Assembly (NCBI GenBank): GCA_017308595.1
Contig: JAFKER010000015.1
Location: 161,931-225,930 of the forward strand
DNA from: Afipia sp.
GTDB lineage: Bacteria > Pseudomonadota > Alphaproteobacteria > Rhizobiales > Xanthobacteraceae
Length of the DNA stretch: 64,000 nucleotides
Direction: 5' to 3'
A program made the translations under genes and the position numbers. Below, one piece after another: positions 44,297 to 53,489 of this stretch (its first letter is position 1; every line of letters starts with the position of its first letter). The notes under the pieces are model-generated. The model was given only the letters and a program-made list of their open reading frames with translations, did no database searches and had not been told where the DNA came from.

Positions 44297-44676
44297 GCCC
44301 TCAATTGATCGCCGCCGTCGCACTTGGCGGCGCCATCGGCTCCGTAGCGCGCTATCTCGTCGGAATTGGTTCGGGCCGATTGTTCGGCATGGCCTTCCCT
44401 TGGGGCACGCTCATTATCAACGTCACCGGGTCGTTCCTGATCGGCGCTTTCATCGGACTGTTTGCGACCCGGTGGGACCTGTCACAGACCGCGCGCGTAT
44501 TCCTCACCATAGGCATCTGCGGCGGCTACACCACGTTCTCGACCTTTTCGCTCGACACCTTCTATCTGATCGAGCGCGGCGAGATGCTGTCTTCAGCCGC
44601 GTACATGATCGCATCTGTTGTCTTGTCGGTCGCCGCGCTCATTGCCGCGATCCATCTTGTCCGCTCGATAGCATAA
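44293..44676 (+). CDS. crcB: Fluoride ion channel CrcB/FluC (second copy)
   Basis: A 127-aa four-helix fluoride channel. Landmarks are GGAIGSVARYLVGIGSGR, FPWGTLIINVTGSFLIGAF with the pore Asn, and GICGGYTTFSTFSLDTFYL with the conserved GGxTTFSTF. The start is ATG 44293 inside a longer open frame that reaches back through the riboswitch; conserved sequence begins here. This is probably the ancestral core copy, while 9610 lies in accessory DNA. The two proteins are clearly diverged, so the second is not a recent duplicate. Confidence 0.95.
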   Translation: MSPQLIAAVALGGAIGSVARYLVGIGSGRLFGMAFPWGTLIINVTGSFLIGAFIGLFATRWDLSQTARVFLTIGICGGYTTFSTFSLDTFYLIERGEMLSSAAYMIASVVLSVAALIAAIHLVRSIA

Positions 44677-44686
44677 GCGACAAGCC

Positions 44687-45958
44687 TCACTCCCGGCTCG
44701 CCAACACCTTGTCGATACGGCGGCCGTCGAGATCGACCACCTCGAAGCGCCAGCCATCCGCGCTGATGCTTTGTCCGACCGCAGGGATCGCGCCGAACTT
44801 GTCGAGCAGATAGCCCGCGCAGGTCTGGTACGCCCGCGAGGACGGCAGCGGAATGTCGAGCAGCCGCGCGAATTCCAGCGCGGGCATCCATCCCGACACC
44901 AGCAACGAGCCGTCGTCACGCTTCACAAAGGCGGGTTCGGCGGGGCCTTCCTCGGTGTGAAAACTGCCGACGATGGATTCGAGAATATCCGCACTGGTGA
45001 CCACGCCCTGAAACGTGCCGTACTCGTCATGCACCAGTCCCATATGCACTGGCGAGTCGCGCAGGATCGCAACCACGTCGCGCGCATCGACAGTTTCGGG
45101 AATGACCGGCGCTTCGCGGATCAGCTTGCGGATGTCGGGGGCCTCGCCTGCGAGATACGCGTCCAGCATGTCCTTGGACTGGATGATGCCGAGCGTCTCC
45201 TCGCCGTCGAATACCGGAAGGCGCGAATGTGTGCTGTTTCTGAAGGCGAAGCGGATCGCTTCATCCGGCTCCGACAGATTGATCATGGTGACCTCGTGAC
45301 GCGGTGTCATCACCGCGCCGACCGGCAGATCGCCAAGCCGCATCACGCCCGCGATCATTTCCTTTTCGCCGGGCTCAAGCACGCCCGCGTTCTCGGCTTC
45401 GACCACAAGGGTATGAATCTCTTCCTCGCTCACCTTCTCTCCAGCTTCGCCACGCTGGCCAAGCACCCACAGCAGCGCCTTGCCGGAGCGATCCAAAATC
45501 CACACCAGCGGCAGCGATATTTTCGAGAGCAGCACCATTGCGGGCGCGACCCTCACCGCGACCGCCTCGGGATCGCGCAACGCTATCTGTTTCGGCACCA
45601 GCTCACCGATAATCAGCGACGCGTAGGTAATCAGCGTCACCACCGCACCGACGCCGAGCGCATCGGCGGCGCCTTGCGAAAGCCCTACGCTTACAAGCCA
45701 CGCAGACAACCGCGCGCCCAGCGTTGCGCCAGAAAACGCACCTGACAGCACGCCGACAAGCGTGATGCCGATTTGCACGGTGGAGAGAAATTTTCCGGGG
45801 TCCGAGGCCAGCGCAAGCGCGCGGCGTGATCCGGTCACACCCTTTTCAACGAGAGCCGTCAGCCGCGCGGGGCGGGACGAGACAATGGCCAGCTCCGACA
45901 TCGCCAAAAGACCGTTGATGACGATGAGAACCGCGACAATTCCAAGTTCGAGTAACAA
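44687..45958 (-). CDS. CNNM/CorC-HlyC-type membrane protein (hemolysin family)
   Basis: A 423-aa protein. The DUF21/CNNM transmembrane domain (residues 1-200) begins LLLELGIVAVLIVINGLLAM and contains STVQIGITLVGVLSGAFSGA and ELVPKQIALRDPE. Two CBS domains (about 210-330) have VGAVMTPRHEVTMINL and HMGLVHDEYGTFQGVVTSAD. A CorC_HlyC domain completes the C-terminus (RAYQTCAGYLLDKFGAIP). The family handles magnesium or cobalt efflux in some bacteria; the hemolysin name is historical. Start is TTG 45958, the only start codon near the beginning of the conserved helix. Confidence 0.9.
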   Translation of the reverse strand: MLLELGIVAVLIVINGLLAMSELAIVSSRPARLTALVEKGVTGSRRALALASDPGKFLSTVQIGITLVGVLSGAFSGATLGARLSAWLVSVGLSQGAADALGVGAVVTLITYASLIIGELVPKQIALRDPEAVAVRVAPAMVLLSKISLPLVWILDRSGKALLWVLGQRGEAGEKVSEEEIHTLVVEAENAGVLEPGEKEMIAGVMRLGDLPVGAVMTPRHEVTMINLSEPDEAIRFAFRNSTHSRLPVFDGEETLGIIQSKDMLDAYLAGEAPDIRKLIREAPVIPETVDARDVVAILRDSPVHMGLVHDEYGTFQGVVTSADILESIVGSFHTEEGPAEPAFVKRDDGSLLVSGWMPALEFARLLDIPLPSSRAYQTCAGYLLDKFGAIPAVGQSISADGWRFEVVDLDGRRIDKVLASRE

Positions 45959-46126
45959 CGGGTGCCTTTTGGTTGTGAAGACGCCAGATATACTACACCA
46001 GAAGTTCGCGCCTTTTCACGCGCGGCAAAATGCAGCCTTGCCATGTCTTCGTCGTTAAATCAGCGGATGCATCAAACGCATTGTCGGATGACACAGTTTC
46101 TGAAGCAAGCATGACGCCCGAGTTCC

Positions 46127-46759
46127 TCATGCCTTCGCAAGGTGCCTGACGTAGGAACAAAACATGTCGGCCATGGCATCCGCATAGATCTCGATCTCTG
46201 CCGGAGTGTGAGGCGTTTCCGAAAAGTGTTTTCCCACTTGGCTAAGCGTTGCGACGATGAGGTCACCCGCCATGGTGCGAGCCGGGCCCGAGGCTTCAGG
46301 CAGTGCTTCTTTCATGAATGTCTGGACGGTGTGCTCTCCCGAAGACCGCGCTTGCTGTGCCTCGGGCGCATCGCGATAGAGCGGAGCAGCATCATTCAAC
46401 GCCACGCGCATCGCAGCCTCATCGCACTCCGAACGGATAAAGGCATGAACCAGCGCGCGCAGCCGGTCGAGCGGCGGCCACTGACGATCTTCGAGGATTG
46501 CACGCAGCAAGCCAGTCGTCTGCCGCCATTCGTCGCTCTGGAGCCGAAAGAGGATCGCCGCCTTGTTTGGAAAATACTGATACAGCGAACCCACGCTAAC
46601 ACCGGCCTTCTCGGCGACGCGGGCCGTGGTGAACCGATGCGCACCTTCCTTCGCTAAAACCTGAGCCGCGGCGTCCAGAATTGCCGCCACGAGCTCCGTT
46701 GAGCGGGCCTGTTTGGGCTGTTTTCGTGAGGAAATTCGGGCTGTTGGCTGACTGGTCAT
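46127..46759 (-). CDS. TetR/AcrR-family transcriptional repressor
   Basis: A 210-aa regulator from ATG 46759; the open frame extends to 47221 but runs antisense to the neighbouring gene. The N-terminal HTH domain (about 18-65) reads RSTELVAAILDAAAQVLAKE, HRFTTARVAEKAGVSVGSLY and QYFPNKAAILFRLQ. The C-terminal ligand domain is of the common AefR-like type. It is divergent from an O-methyltransferase gene 90 bases away, with an 8+8 inverted repeat between them that is the likely operator. Confidence 0.9.
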   Translation of the reverse strand: MTSQPTARISSRKQPKQARSTELVAAILDAAAQVLAKEGAHRFTTARVAEKAGVSVGSLYQYFPNKAAILFRLQSDEWRQTTGLLRAILEDRQWPPLDRLRALVHAFIRSECDEAAMRVALNDAAPLYRDAPEAQQARSSGEHTVQTFMKEALPEASGPARTMAGDLIVATLSQVGKHFSETPHTPAEIEIYADAMADMFCSYVRHLAKA

Positions 46760-46785
46760 AGCGGTGCGGGGCAATGCGAATAGCG

Positions 46786-46807
46786 AATACGACGAATTAG
46801 TCGTATT
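46786..46807. promoter_or_regulatory. Probable TetR operator palindrome
   Basis: AATACGAC-GAATTA-GTCGTATT, a perfect 8-bp inverted repeat with a 6-base spacer. It is centred between the divergent tetR and O-methyltransferase starts (46759 and 46850). Confidence 0.75.
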
Positions 46808-46849
46808 TCTGGTCAGGCGCAAGGCCGCATCCTGAAACTGGAGACTTCC

Positions 46850-47512
46850 ATGACCACCCTGACAACCGCCCCGCTCGGGCCTCTGCTCGACCGTCTCTTT
46901 GAAGAGGCTGCTGCGACCTCGCCGACGACGAGCCCAGCGGTCGCCGATCTGCTCGAGGACCACGAGCACCTCATGCAAAGCAAAACCAAGTACCTCTACC
47001 TCTACGAACGTCTGAAAGATTTTCCGCTCGCTGTCTCGCGCGAGACCGGCGCTCTGCTTTACATGCTGGCGAGAAGCTGCAACGCGCGAACGATCGTCGA
47101 GTTCGGAACATCGTTCGGCATCTCGACTCTGCACCTCGCCGCAGCTCTCCGAGACAACGGGGGCGGAAAACTCATCACCAGTGAATTCGAACCGTCCAAG
47201 GTGGCGCGAGCCCGGGATCACCTGACGACAGGCGGCCTCATCGATCTGGTGGAAATTCGCGAAGGCGACGCCATGCAGACACTGCGTGACGATCTTCCCG
47301 ACACGATAGATCTGTTGCTGCTCGACGGTGCCAAGGCACTCTATCCCGATATCCTGAATCTAGTGGAAAGCCGCCTCAAGCCCGGCGCACTCGTCATTGC
47401 AGACAATGCCGATTACAGCCCGGAATATCTGTCGCGCGTCCGCTCTCCGGAAAACGGCTACGTGTCCGTGCCATTCGGCGAAGACGTCGAGCTATCGATG
47501 CGGATGAATTGA
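46850..47512 (+). CDS. SAM-dependent O-methyltransferase (class I)
   Basis: A 220-aa methyltransferase of the catechol/caffeoyl-CoA-like O-methyltransferase group. It has an N-terminal helical part with DLLEDHEHLMQSKTKYLYLY. The SAM site is IVEFGTSFGISTLHLAAALR, with TSEFEPSKVARARDHL, and the metal/substrate region is IDLLLLDGAKALYPDILNLV plus VIADNADYSPEYL. ATG 46850 lies just after the palindrome shared with the divergent TetR gene, so expression is probably induced by the ligand of that repressor. The substrate is unknown, perhaps a small phenolic. Confidence 0.88.
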   Translation: MTTLTTAPLGPLLDRLFEEAAATSPTTSPAVADLLEDHEHLMQSKTKYLYLYERLKDFPLAVSRETGALLYMLARSCNARTIVEFGTSFGISTLHLAAALRDNGGGKLITSEFEPSKVARARDHLTTGGLIDLVEIREGDAMQTLRDDLPDTIDLLLLDGAKALYPDILNLVESRLKPGALVIADNADYSPEYLSRVRSPENGYVSVPFGEDVELSMRMN

Positions 47513-47579
47513 CGTCGAACCCATCAGCAAGATCGCGAGGCAGCCCGGATGACGCATGACGCATCCGGGCAATCGTCCT

Positions 47580-47861
47580 TCACTCGCCGCCGACAGCTTC
47601 CGGCTCACTCGCTTTGACAATGGCGAGTTTCTTCGGCGCGGCCTTCTTCTTTTTTGGCTCCACCGGCGGCGGATTAGCAGCATCCTCCGCCTCCTTCGCC
47701 AGTCGCAGCGCCTTCAGACGCTCCATGTTCTTGCGTACGTCGACATATTCCTTGTCGACCTCGGCAAGGGCGATCGCACCCTCGATCTTGGCCAAACGTT
47801 GCTTTTCGAGTCGGGCCAGTTGTTCGGGAGTTTGCGGCTTGGTCTGCGATTTGCTGGTCAT
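47580..47861 (-). CDS. Small Lys/Glu-rich hypothetical protein
   Basis: A 93-aa protein from ATG 47861. It is a charged, helical, coiled-coil-like region (TPEQLARLEKQRLAKIEGAI, DVRKNMERLKALRLAKEAED) followed by a basic PPPVEPKKKKAAPKK tail. It is probably nucleic-acid or ribosome associated, but no family is recognised. The open frame extends to 48062 through an intergenic palindrome, so the longer start is unlikely; ATG 47891 is another option. Confidence 0.6.
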   Translation of the reverse strand: MTSKSQTKPQTPEQLARLEKQRLAKIEGAIALAEVDKEYVDVRKNMERLKALRLAKEAEDAANPPPVEPKKKKAAPKKLAIVKASEPEAVGGE

Positions 47862-47995
47862 GCCCAAAATATGGGTATTCGCGCGCTTCATTTCCACCGG
47901 TTGAAAAATATTGCTTTGCGCGTGGAACTTTTCCATCCGGCACGGCGCGAGAGCTGCTCCAGCATTTATCTTGAGCAATGGCTCTGAGACTATGG

Positions 47996-48015
47996 GTCCC
48001 CGCTTTCGCGGGGAC
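47996..48015. repeat. Short intergenic palindrome
   Basis: GTCCCCGC/GCGGGGAC with a 4-base loop, upstream of the small Lys-rich gene. This is the core of an intergenic repeat often met in Bradyrhizobiaceae. It is not a terminator, as no T tract follows. Confidence 0.45.
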
Positions 48016-48058
48016 GATGTGGTGAGATCGCGAATATCGGACAATGACGCTACGCGCG

Positions 48059-49084
48059 TCACTCAAAATCCTTACGCGGATTCGTCGGGTGTTCGGTGCG
48101 CCATTTTTCCATTAGCGCTTCAAGTTCTGCGTCGTTTGCATCCGGCAGAACGACGCGCGTGGTGGCGTAAAGATCACCTGCACCGTCGGCTCCCGACACG
48201 CCTTTGATCGGCATGCCCTTGCCCTTGAGACGGAATGTCCGCCCGGATGAGGTGTTCTTCGGGATCGAGAGCTGCACTGCGCCATCGAGCGTCGGCACAC
48301 GCACCTTCGCTCCCAACACCGCTTCATAAAGCGTGATCGGCAGATCGAGACGGAGATCATTGCCATCGACCTTGAAGTAGGGATGGGGCGCGATGTTCAC
48401 CGTGATCAGCACGTCGCCGGGACGGTGGCCCGGCGCGGTTTCGCCCTGCCCCTTGAGACGGATTTGCTGACCGGCGGCAACGCCCGCCGGAATCTTGACA
48501 TTCAGTTCCTTGCCATTGGGCAGGCGAACGCGCCGCGTCGCGCCATTAACCGCCTCTTCCAGAGCGACGGTCATGGTCACCGCAACATCGAGATCGGTGG
48601 CGAACGGCGTGTCGTACTCGAACGTGCCCGCACCGCCGCGCGGACCACCAGCGCCCATCCCCCCGCCCATGCCTGCACCGGCCTGGCCGCCAAACATGCC
48701 CTTGAGAATATCCTCGAACGCACCGCCGCTGGCGAAGCCCCCCGCGCCCGGTCCACCCGGATGCCCCCCGCCGGTGCGGAACGAGTATTCAAATCCACCC
48801 GGACCCGCGCGGCGTGCCCCGCCGCCTCCAGGAAAGCCGCCCTCGAAACCCTGAAACTTCGGTTTGCCCTCGGCATCGATCTCGCCGCGATCGAACTGCT
48901 TACGCTTGTCCTCGTCGCCGAGGATTTCGTTCGCCATGTTCAGTTCGGAAAAGCGTTCCGCCGATTTAGGGTCGCCCTTGTTGGCATCGGGGTGGTGCTT
49001 CTTGGCGAGCTTGCGGTAAGCGCTCTTGATCGCCGCAGCACTGGCACTCCGCTGCACCCCCAGGACCTCATAGGGGTCGCGCAT
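48059..49084 (-). CDS. DnaJ-class chaperone (CbpA-like, J domain plus C-terminal substrate domain)
   Basis: A 341-aa protein. The J domain (residues 1-67) contains the HPD motif in [21 protein letters not shown] Gly/Phe-rich stretch (about 75-150: [19 protein letters not shown]) follows. The two DnaJ C-terminal beta-barrels (about 165-335) have [20 protein letters not shown] and [20 protein letters not shown]. The zinc-finger domain of true DnaJ is missing, as in CbpA. It works with DnaK in protein folding or nucleoid-associated roles. Start ATG 49084. Confidence 0.92.
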   Translation of the reverse strand: MRDPYEVLGVQRSASAAAIKSAYRKLAKKHHPDANKGDPKSAERFSELNMANEILGDEDKRKQFDRGEIDAEGKPKFQGFEGGFPGGGGARRAGPGGFEYSFRTGGGHPGGPGAGGFASGGAFEDILKGMFGGQAGAGMGGGMGAGGPRGGAGTFEYDTPFATDLDVAVTMTVALEEAVNGATRRVRLPNGKELNVKIPAGVAAGQQIRLKGQGETAPGHRPGDVLITVNIAPHPYFKVDGNDLRLDLPITLYEAVLGAKVRVPTLDGAVQLSIPKNTSSGRTFRLKGKGMPIKGVSGADGAGDLYATTRVVLPDANDAELEALMEKWRTEHPTNPRKDFE

Positions 49085-49268
49085 CCGTCAGGTCTCCTTG
49101 CAGGAAATTAGGTACAGGAATTCAGGTGAAGGCCGAACGGCCCTTTGTCCTGATGTGGTGATTTGGTGACAATCCTGCAACGGGTTCCACCCAAGGCAAG
49201 GGTCAAAACTGCAATGGCACGGCGTTTCTGGCCGGGCGGTTTTGGATGTTCAGGCTCGCTCCAAGCCT

Positions 49269-49802
49269 CTAGCTTCGCTTCCAGGGCTTCATGTGGCGGA
49301 TTTCCCAAGGACCTTTGGCCTCACCTCGGTTCTGCTGGCAGGCCTCGCCCTGCAGCCAGCCTTCATTGGTGCCGCGCACATAGCTCGCGAGGAAATCCCG
49401 GCAGATCCGCCCCTCGGATGTATAGGTCGAGGCCAGCGGCGTTACCGAGCCCCGCGCCCCGGTTTCGGGATTTTCCCAAGGCTGGCTGACGTCCTTCTGG
49501 CCCCGGGTGAGCACATCCGATGCCGCGTTCCGTGCGAGGGCGAGATCGGCATCGGTGAGATTGGTGTCGTCGTGGGATCGCAGGATCGGCGCGATCGAGC
49601 CGGTAACATCGGATGCGTCATCCTTCTTGGTATCCTTGCTGAACATGGTCCCCATGCTGCAGCCACCCGCCGAACAGCCGACGGCCACCAGCGACAGGGC
49701 AGCCACGACACGACCGATCCGCGATAGGCCGCGGCGCTCGGTTACCCTATATAGGGAACGCTCGAGAACAGGCTTGGCACGAAGGGGCGCCAGGATACGC
49801 AA
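49269..49802 (-). CDS. RT0821/Lpp0805 family surface protein
   Basis: A protein of up to 177 aa with a signal/lipoprotein-like region ([20 protein letters not shown]) and a mature part with [40 protein letters not shown] and [10 protein letters not shown], the RT0821/Lpp0805 pattern, perhaps with a 17-kDa antigen-like fold. The start is uncertain: TTG 49802 is the longest. A TATATAG stretch near 49746 could be a -10 box, in which case GTG 49706 would be used. It is divergent from pdxH. It is exported; function unknown. Confidence 0.75.
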   Translation of the reverse strand: MRILAPLRAKPVLERSLYRVTERRGLSRIGRVVAALSLVAVGCSAGGCSMGTMFSKDTKKDDASDVTGSIAPILRSHDDTNLTDADLALARNAASDVLTRGQKDVSQPWENPETGARGSVTPLASTYTSEGRICRDFLASYVRGTNEGWLQGEACQQNRGEAKGPWEIRHMKPWKRS

Positions 49803-49817
49803 CCGGATACTCCAGAC

Positions 49818-50459
49818 ATGAACGGTCCAGACACCATCAAAACCTCAGGTCAGTTAATTTCCGGTGATTTTACCGCCGCCGAGGAACCTTTGGGGCTTTT
49901 TGCCGCTTGGCTGGCCGAAGCCGGGACGTCCGAGCCGAATGATCCGAACGCCATGGCGCTGGCCACGGTGGACGGCGACGGGCTTCCAGATGTGCGCATG
50001 GTGCTGCTGAAGGGATATGATGCCGACGGTTTCGTGTTCTACAGCCATATCGACAGCGCCAAGGGCCGCGAGCTGGCGGCCAATCCCAGGGCGGCCTTGC
50101 TATTCCACTGGAAGTCGCTGCGGCGGCAGGTCCGCGTCCGCGGCTCCGTGAGCCGGGTCACCGATGCCGAGGCGGATGCCTATTTCGCAACGAGGCCCAA
50201 GCAGGCGCAGATCGGCGCGTGGGCCAGCAAGCAATCGCAGCCGCTGGAGAGCCGCATGGCGTTCGAGAAGGCTATCGCGCTCAACGCCGCGAAGTATGTC
50301 ATCGGCGACGTCCCCCGGCCCCCCGGCTGGAGCGGCTGGCGCATCACACCGCAGGCGATCGAATTCTGGCACGACCGCCCTTTCCGCCTGCACGACCGCA
50401 TTGCCTTCACGCGTGACGCCCCAGGCGCAGCATGGAGCAAGACGCGGCTCTATCCGTAA
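49818..50459 (+). CDS. pdxH: Pyridoxamine 5'-phosphate oxidase
   Basis: A 213-aa FMN enzyme making pyridoxal 5'-phosphate from pyridoxine or pyridoxamine phosphate. Motifs are [71 protein letters not shown] and the C-terminal signature [15 protein letters not shown], followed by RLYP. Length is normal. It is 30 bases before the SDR gene, so the two may be co-transcribed. Confidence 0.95.
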   Translation: MNGPDTIKTSGQLISGDFTAAEEPLGLFAAWLAEAGTSEPNDPNAMALATVDGDGLPDVRMVLLKGYDADGFVFYSHIDSAKGRELAANPRAALLFHWKSLRRQVRVRGSVSRVTDAEADAYFATRPKQAQIGAWASKQSQPLESRMAFEKAIALNAAKYVIGDVPRPPGWSGWRITPQAIEFWHDRPFRLHDRIAFTRDAPGAAWSKTRLYP

Positions 50460-50489
50460 CGACGACCTCGCATCCAGAGATCTCATTCC

Positions 50490-51254
50490 ATGCCGAACTC
50501 AACGCCTGCCGATTCCAACGCGCCCAAGCGCACCCTGCTGCTGACGGGCGCGAGCCGCGGCATCGGCCATGCCACCGTGATCCGCTTTTCCAGCGCAGGC
50601 TGGCGTGTCCTCACCTGCTCGCGTCATCCGTTTCCCGAACAGTGTCCTTGGGGCGCGGGGCCGGAAGACCACATCCAGGTCGATCTTGCGGATCACAAGG
50701 ATACCGCCCGGGCCATCGATGTGATCCGCGAGCGGCTCGACGGCAGCGGACTGCATGCGCTGGTCAACAACGCGGCGATTTCGCCGAAAGGTGCGAACGG
50801 CGCGCGGCTCGGCTCGATCGACACCGATGTCGATGCCTGGAGTCATGTGTTCCGCGTCAACTTCTTCGCGCCGATCATGATGGCGCGTGGCCTTATCGAC
50901 GAATTGAAATCGGTGAAGGGATCGGTGGTGAATGTCACATCGATCGCGGGTTCGCGCGTGCATCCCTTTGCAGGCGCAGCTTATGCCACGTCGAAAGCGG
51001 CATTGGCAGCGCTGACGCGTGAGATGGCGTCCGACTTCGGGCGCGTCGGCGTGCGGGTCAATGCCATCGCGCCGGGCGAGATCGATACGTCGATCCTCTC
51101 CCCGGGCACCGAGAAGATCGTGCACGAGCAGATTCCGATGGACAGGCTCGGCACGCCTGATGAAGTCGCGAAGATCATCTACGTGCTGTGCACGGAGACG
51201 AGTTCTTATGTGAACGGTGCCGAGATTCACATCAACGGCGGCCAGCACGTCTAG
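50490..51254 (+). CDS. Short-chain dehydrogenase/reductase (SDR)
   Basis: A 254-aa classical SDR. The NAD(P) motif is TGASRGIGHA (TGxxxGIG), with NNAA (LVNNAAISPKGA), the catalytic Ser in SVVNVTSIAGSRVHPF and YxxxK in GAAYATSKAALAALTREM. The C-terminal end SYVNGAEIHINGGQHV is typical. The substrate cannot be told. It follows pdxH closely. A dispersed palindromic repeat follows its stop. Confidence 0.92.
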   Translation: MPNSTPADSNAPKRTLLLTGASRGIGHATVIRFSSAGWRVLTCSRHPFPEQCPWGAGPEDHIQVDLADHKDTARAIDVIRERLDGSGLHALVNNAAISPKGANGARLGSIDTDVDAWSHVFRVNFFAPIMMARGLIDELKSVKGSVVNVTSIAGSRVHPFAGAAYATSKAALAALTREMASDFGRVGVRVNAIAPGEIDTSILSPGTEKIVHEQIPMDRLGTPDEVAKIIYVLCTETSSYVNGAEIHINGGQHV

Positions 51255-51266
51255 GCCTATATTGGC

Positions 51267-51357
51267 GTCATTCCGGGGTACGAGAGCAACGAGCGAACCC
51301 GGAATCCCATCATATCAAGATTCCGGGTCCGGCCCTTTCGGACCGACCCGGAATGAC
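51267..51357. repeat. Dispersed palindromic intergenic repeat
   Basis: Terminal inverted repeats GTCATTCCGGG and CCCGGAATGAC enclose a nested pair GAACCCGGAATC / GATTCCGGGTCC and a CCGGCCCTTTCGGACCG-type hairpin. The same kind of element is scattered between genes in Bradyrhizobium genomes. It lies between the SDR gene and ohr. Confidence 0.7.
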
Positions 51358-51371
51358 AGCTTGAACCGCAA

Positions 51372-51797
51372 TCAGACGACGGTGATCTTCACGTCGAGAT
51401 TGTTGCGGGTCGCGTTGGAATACGGACACACCTGATGCGCGACAGCGACGAGCTTCTCGGCGTCAGCACGATCGACGCCCGGCAGCGACACAGCCAGCGC
51501 AACATCGAGACCAAAACCGCCTTCCGAACGCGGACCGATGCCCACGTCAGCCGTCACGGTCGCATCCGCCGGCACCTTGACGCCGACCGTGCTGGAAACG
51601 GCCTTCATCGCGCCGATGAAGCAGGCCGAATAGCCGGCAGCGAAAAGCTGCTCGGGATTGTTGCCTGCGCCACCGCCGCCACCGAGTTCTTTCGGGGTCG
51701 AGAGGTTGACCTGAAACGTGCCGTCCGTGGTCGAGGCCTTGCCGTCGCGGCCGCCCGTGGCAGTGGCTTGGGTGCGATAGAGAACCTTCGTAGGCAT
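51372..51797 (-). CDS. ohr: Organic hydroperoxide resistance protein (Ohr/OsmC family)
   Basis: A 141-aa thiol peroxidase that reduces organic hydroperoxides using lipoyl reductant. It begins [20 protein letters not shown]. The two redox Cys are in [12 protein letters not shown] and [14 protein letters not shown], and the Arg/Glu region typical of Ohr is [20 protein letters not shown]-like ([15 protein letters not shown]). ATG 51797 is used since the upstream frame to 51905 covers the operator. It is divergent from the MarR-type ohrR gene. Confidence 0.94.
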   Translation of the reverse strand: MPTKVLYRTQATATGGRDGKASTTDGTFQVNLSTPKELGGGGGAGNNPEQLFAAGYSACFIGAMKAVSSTVGVKVPADATVTADVGIGPRSEGGFGLDVALAVSLPGVDRADAEKLVAVAHQVCPYSNATRNNLDVKITVV

Positions 51798-51878
51798 CTG
51801 CTTTCTCCGTGGTTGCCTCTCCCGAGGACTGGAACTTATCAGCCTTCCGGCAACGTGACCCGGAAGGAATAGTCGACA

Positions 51879-51896
51879 TATATCGTGCACGATATA
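51879..51896. promoter_or_regulatory. Probable OhrR operator palindrome
   Basis: TATATCGTGCACGATATA, a perfect 18-bp palindrome between divergent ohr and ohrR, with an additional half-site TCGTGCA at 51898-51904. Confidence 0.75.
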
Positions 51897-52011
51897 ATCG
51901 TGCAATATGTATTTTGAAGATCAGCCATGCAAAAACGCGCTACGCGATTCAATCGCGCACGCCTTAAATTGAGCGACGCGATTCCGGATGGTTTCGCATT
52001 GAGGACAAACC

Positions 52012-52470
52012 ATGGCCGAAGCCCCGGCGGCAGACGACCTGCTGAAGATCGACAATTTCATCTGCTTTGCCCTGTACTCCGCGGGGCATGCCTTCACGCG
52101 GCTCTACAAGCCGCTGCTCGATCCAATGGGACTTACCTACCCGCAATATCTGGTGATGGCCGTGCTGTGGGAGAAAGACGGGCGGACAGTCGGCGAGATC
52201 GGCGAGAAGCTTCTTTTGGAGTCGAGCACACTCACCCCCCTGCTCAAGCGCCTGGAGACGGCGGGGATGGTTCGGCGAACACGGGATCAGGTCGATGAGC
52301 GCGTGGTGCGGATTCAACTCACACCCAAAGGCGCGGCACTAAAGCAAAAGGCACTTGAGATTCCCCAGGCCATCGGCTGCGCGACCAACATCACGATCCC
52401 GGAGGTGATGAAGCTGACCGCGGAAATCAAGGATCTGCGTGCAAAGCTGCTGGCAGCACAAGGGACTTGA
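52012..52470 (+). CDS. ohrR: MarR-family organic peroxide sensor OhrR
   Basis: A 152-aa redox-sensing repressor. The reactive Cys18 lies in [20 protein letters not shown], matching the conserved N-terminal Cys of OhrR, with the Tyr residues that contact it (FTRLYK and [10 protein letters not shown]). The winged HTH covers about 55-110 ([40 protein letters not shown]). Oxidation of the Cys by organic peroxide should release it from the palindrome in the ohr-ohrR gap. The start is ATG 52012; the frame is open earlier but without a conserved start. Confidence 0.93.
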   Translation: MAEAPAADDLLKIDNFICFALYSAGHAFTRLYKPLLDPMGLTYPQYLVMAVLWEKDGRTVGEIGEKLLLESSTLTPLLKRLETAGMVRRTRDQVDERVVRIQLTPKGAALKQKALEIPQAIGCATNITIPEVMKLTAEIKDLRAKLLAAQGT

Positions 52471-52472
52471 GT

Positions 52473-53345
52473 TCAGCCCGCTTTGCGTTGGCGCGCGGTG
52501 GACCGGCTTGTTTTCTTCGCCGCACGCGGCGCGGTGCGCGATGCGCGCGCCGGACGCTGAACCGGCGCCTTTCCCTTCAGGCTTTGCTTGAGCGCATCCA
52601 TCAGGCTTATGACGTTGTCAGCCTTCGCAGGCTTTTCGACGAACTTGACGGTCTTGCCCGCAGCCTTCTGTTTGACCAACGCTTTCAGGGCGTTTTCGTA
52701 CTCATCGTCGAATTTCGACGGATCGAAATGTGAGGCCTTGGTGTCGAGGATGTGCGACGCGAGTTCGATCATATCCTTTGAAATCTTGGGCGTCTTGATA
52801 TCGGAAAAATAATCTTCTTCGCTGCGTATCTCATAGGCATATCGCAGCGTGGTCGCGAGCAAACCCTTTCCCAGCGGCTCGATCGCCACGATGCGCTCGC
52901 GATTTGAAAGCACAAGGCGTGCGAGCGCCACACGGTCCTGGTCTTTCATCGCATCGCGGATGACGGCGAAAGCATCCAGGCCCGCATTGCCATCCGGAAC
53001 AATGTAATACGGATTGTCGAGATATCGACGGTCGATCTCGTCGCGCGGCACGAAGTTGTCGATGTCGATGGTGTGGTTGCTCTCGATCTGCACGGCTTCG
53101 AGTTCGTCCTTGTCGATCGGGACGTATTCGCCCTTGGCGACCTCGTAACCGCGCCCTTTCTGCTCCTTCTCAACCACGTCGCCGGTTTCGGAATCCACCA
53201 TCTGCTGCTTGAGCCGGTTGCCGGTCGCTGTGTTGATCATGTGGAAACGTGTGCGTTCCACGGTGGTCGCGGCGGAATAGAGCGCCACCGGACAAGTGAC
53301 GAGTGACAGCTTCAGCGAACCTTTCCAGTACGCACGCGGCAACAT
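52473..53345 (-). CDS. ku: Non-homologous end-joining protein Ku
   Basis: A 290-aa DNA-end-binding Ku homologue forming a ring around broken ends and recruiting LigD. It begins MLPRAYWKGSLKLSLVTCPV. The core beta-barrel features are TRFHMINTATGNRLKQQ, KGRGYEVAKGEYVPIDKDEL, PYYIVPDG and VALARLVLSNRERIVAIEP. The C-terminal tail from about 255 is Lys/Arg/Ala-rich. The stop is 3 bases from that of ohrR (convergent). The longer frame start at 53426 lacks conserved sequence. Divergent from ligD. Confidence 0.95.
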   Translation of the reverse strand: MLPRAYWKGSLKLSLVTCPVALYSAATTVERTRFHMINTATGNRLKQQMVDSETGDVVEKEQKGRGYEVAKGEYVPIDKDELEAVQIESNHTIDIDNFVPRDEIDRRYLDNPYYIVPDGNAGLDAFAVIRDAMKDQDRVALARLVLSNRERIVAIEPLGKGLLATTLRYAYEIRSEEDYFSDIKTPKISKDMIELASHILDTKASHFDPSKFDDEYENALKALVKQKAAGKTVKFVEKPAKADNVISLMDALKQSLKGKAPVQRPARASRTAPRAAKKTSRSTARQRKAG

Positions 53346-53489
53346 CGGCAACCTCCAACACGAACGCAACCTGAACACATAGTCTGGATGGAACTTCAAC
53401 AAACCCCGCAGGTTTTGGTTCCACACCGTCCGCCCGATGACGCATGATACATTGTTCCGCGCTCATTACACGATTGGGAATGCCGCGCT

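Noticed and set aside
49128-49146. GGCCG/CGGCC hairpin upstream of the DnaJ-like gene as a terminator
   Set aside because: The stem is short and lacks a T tract in the direction needed for the neighbouring genes.
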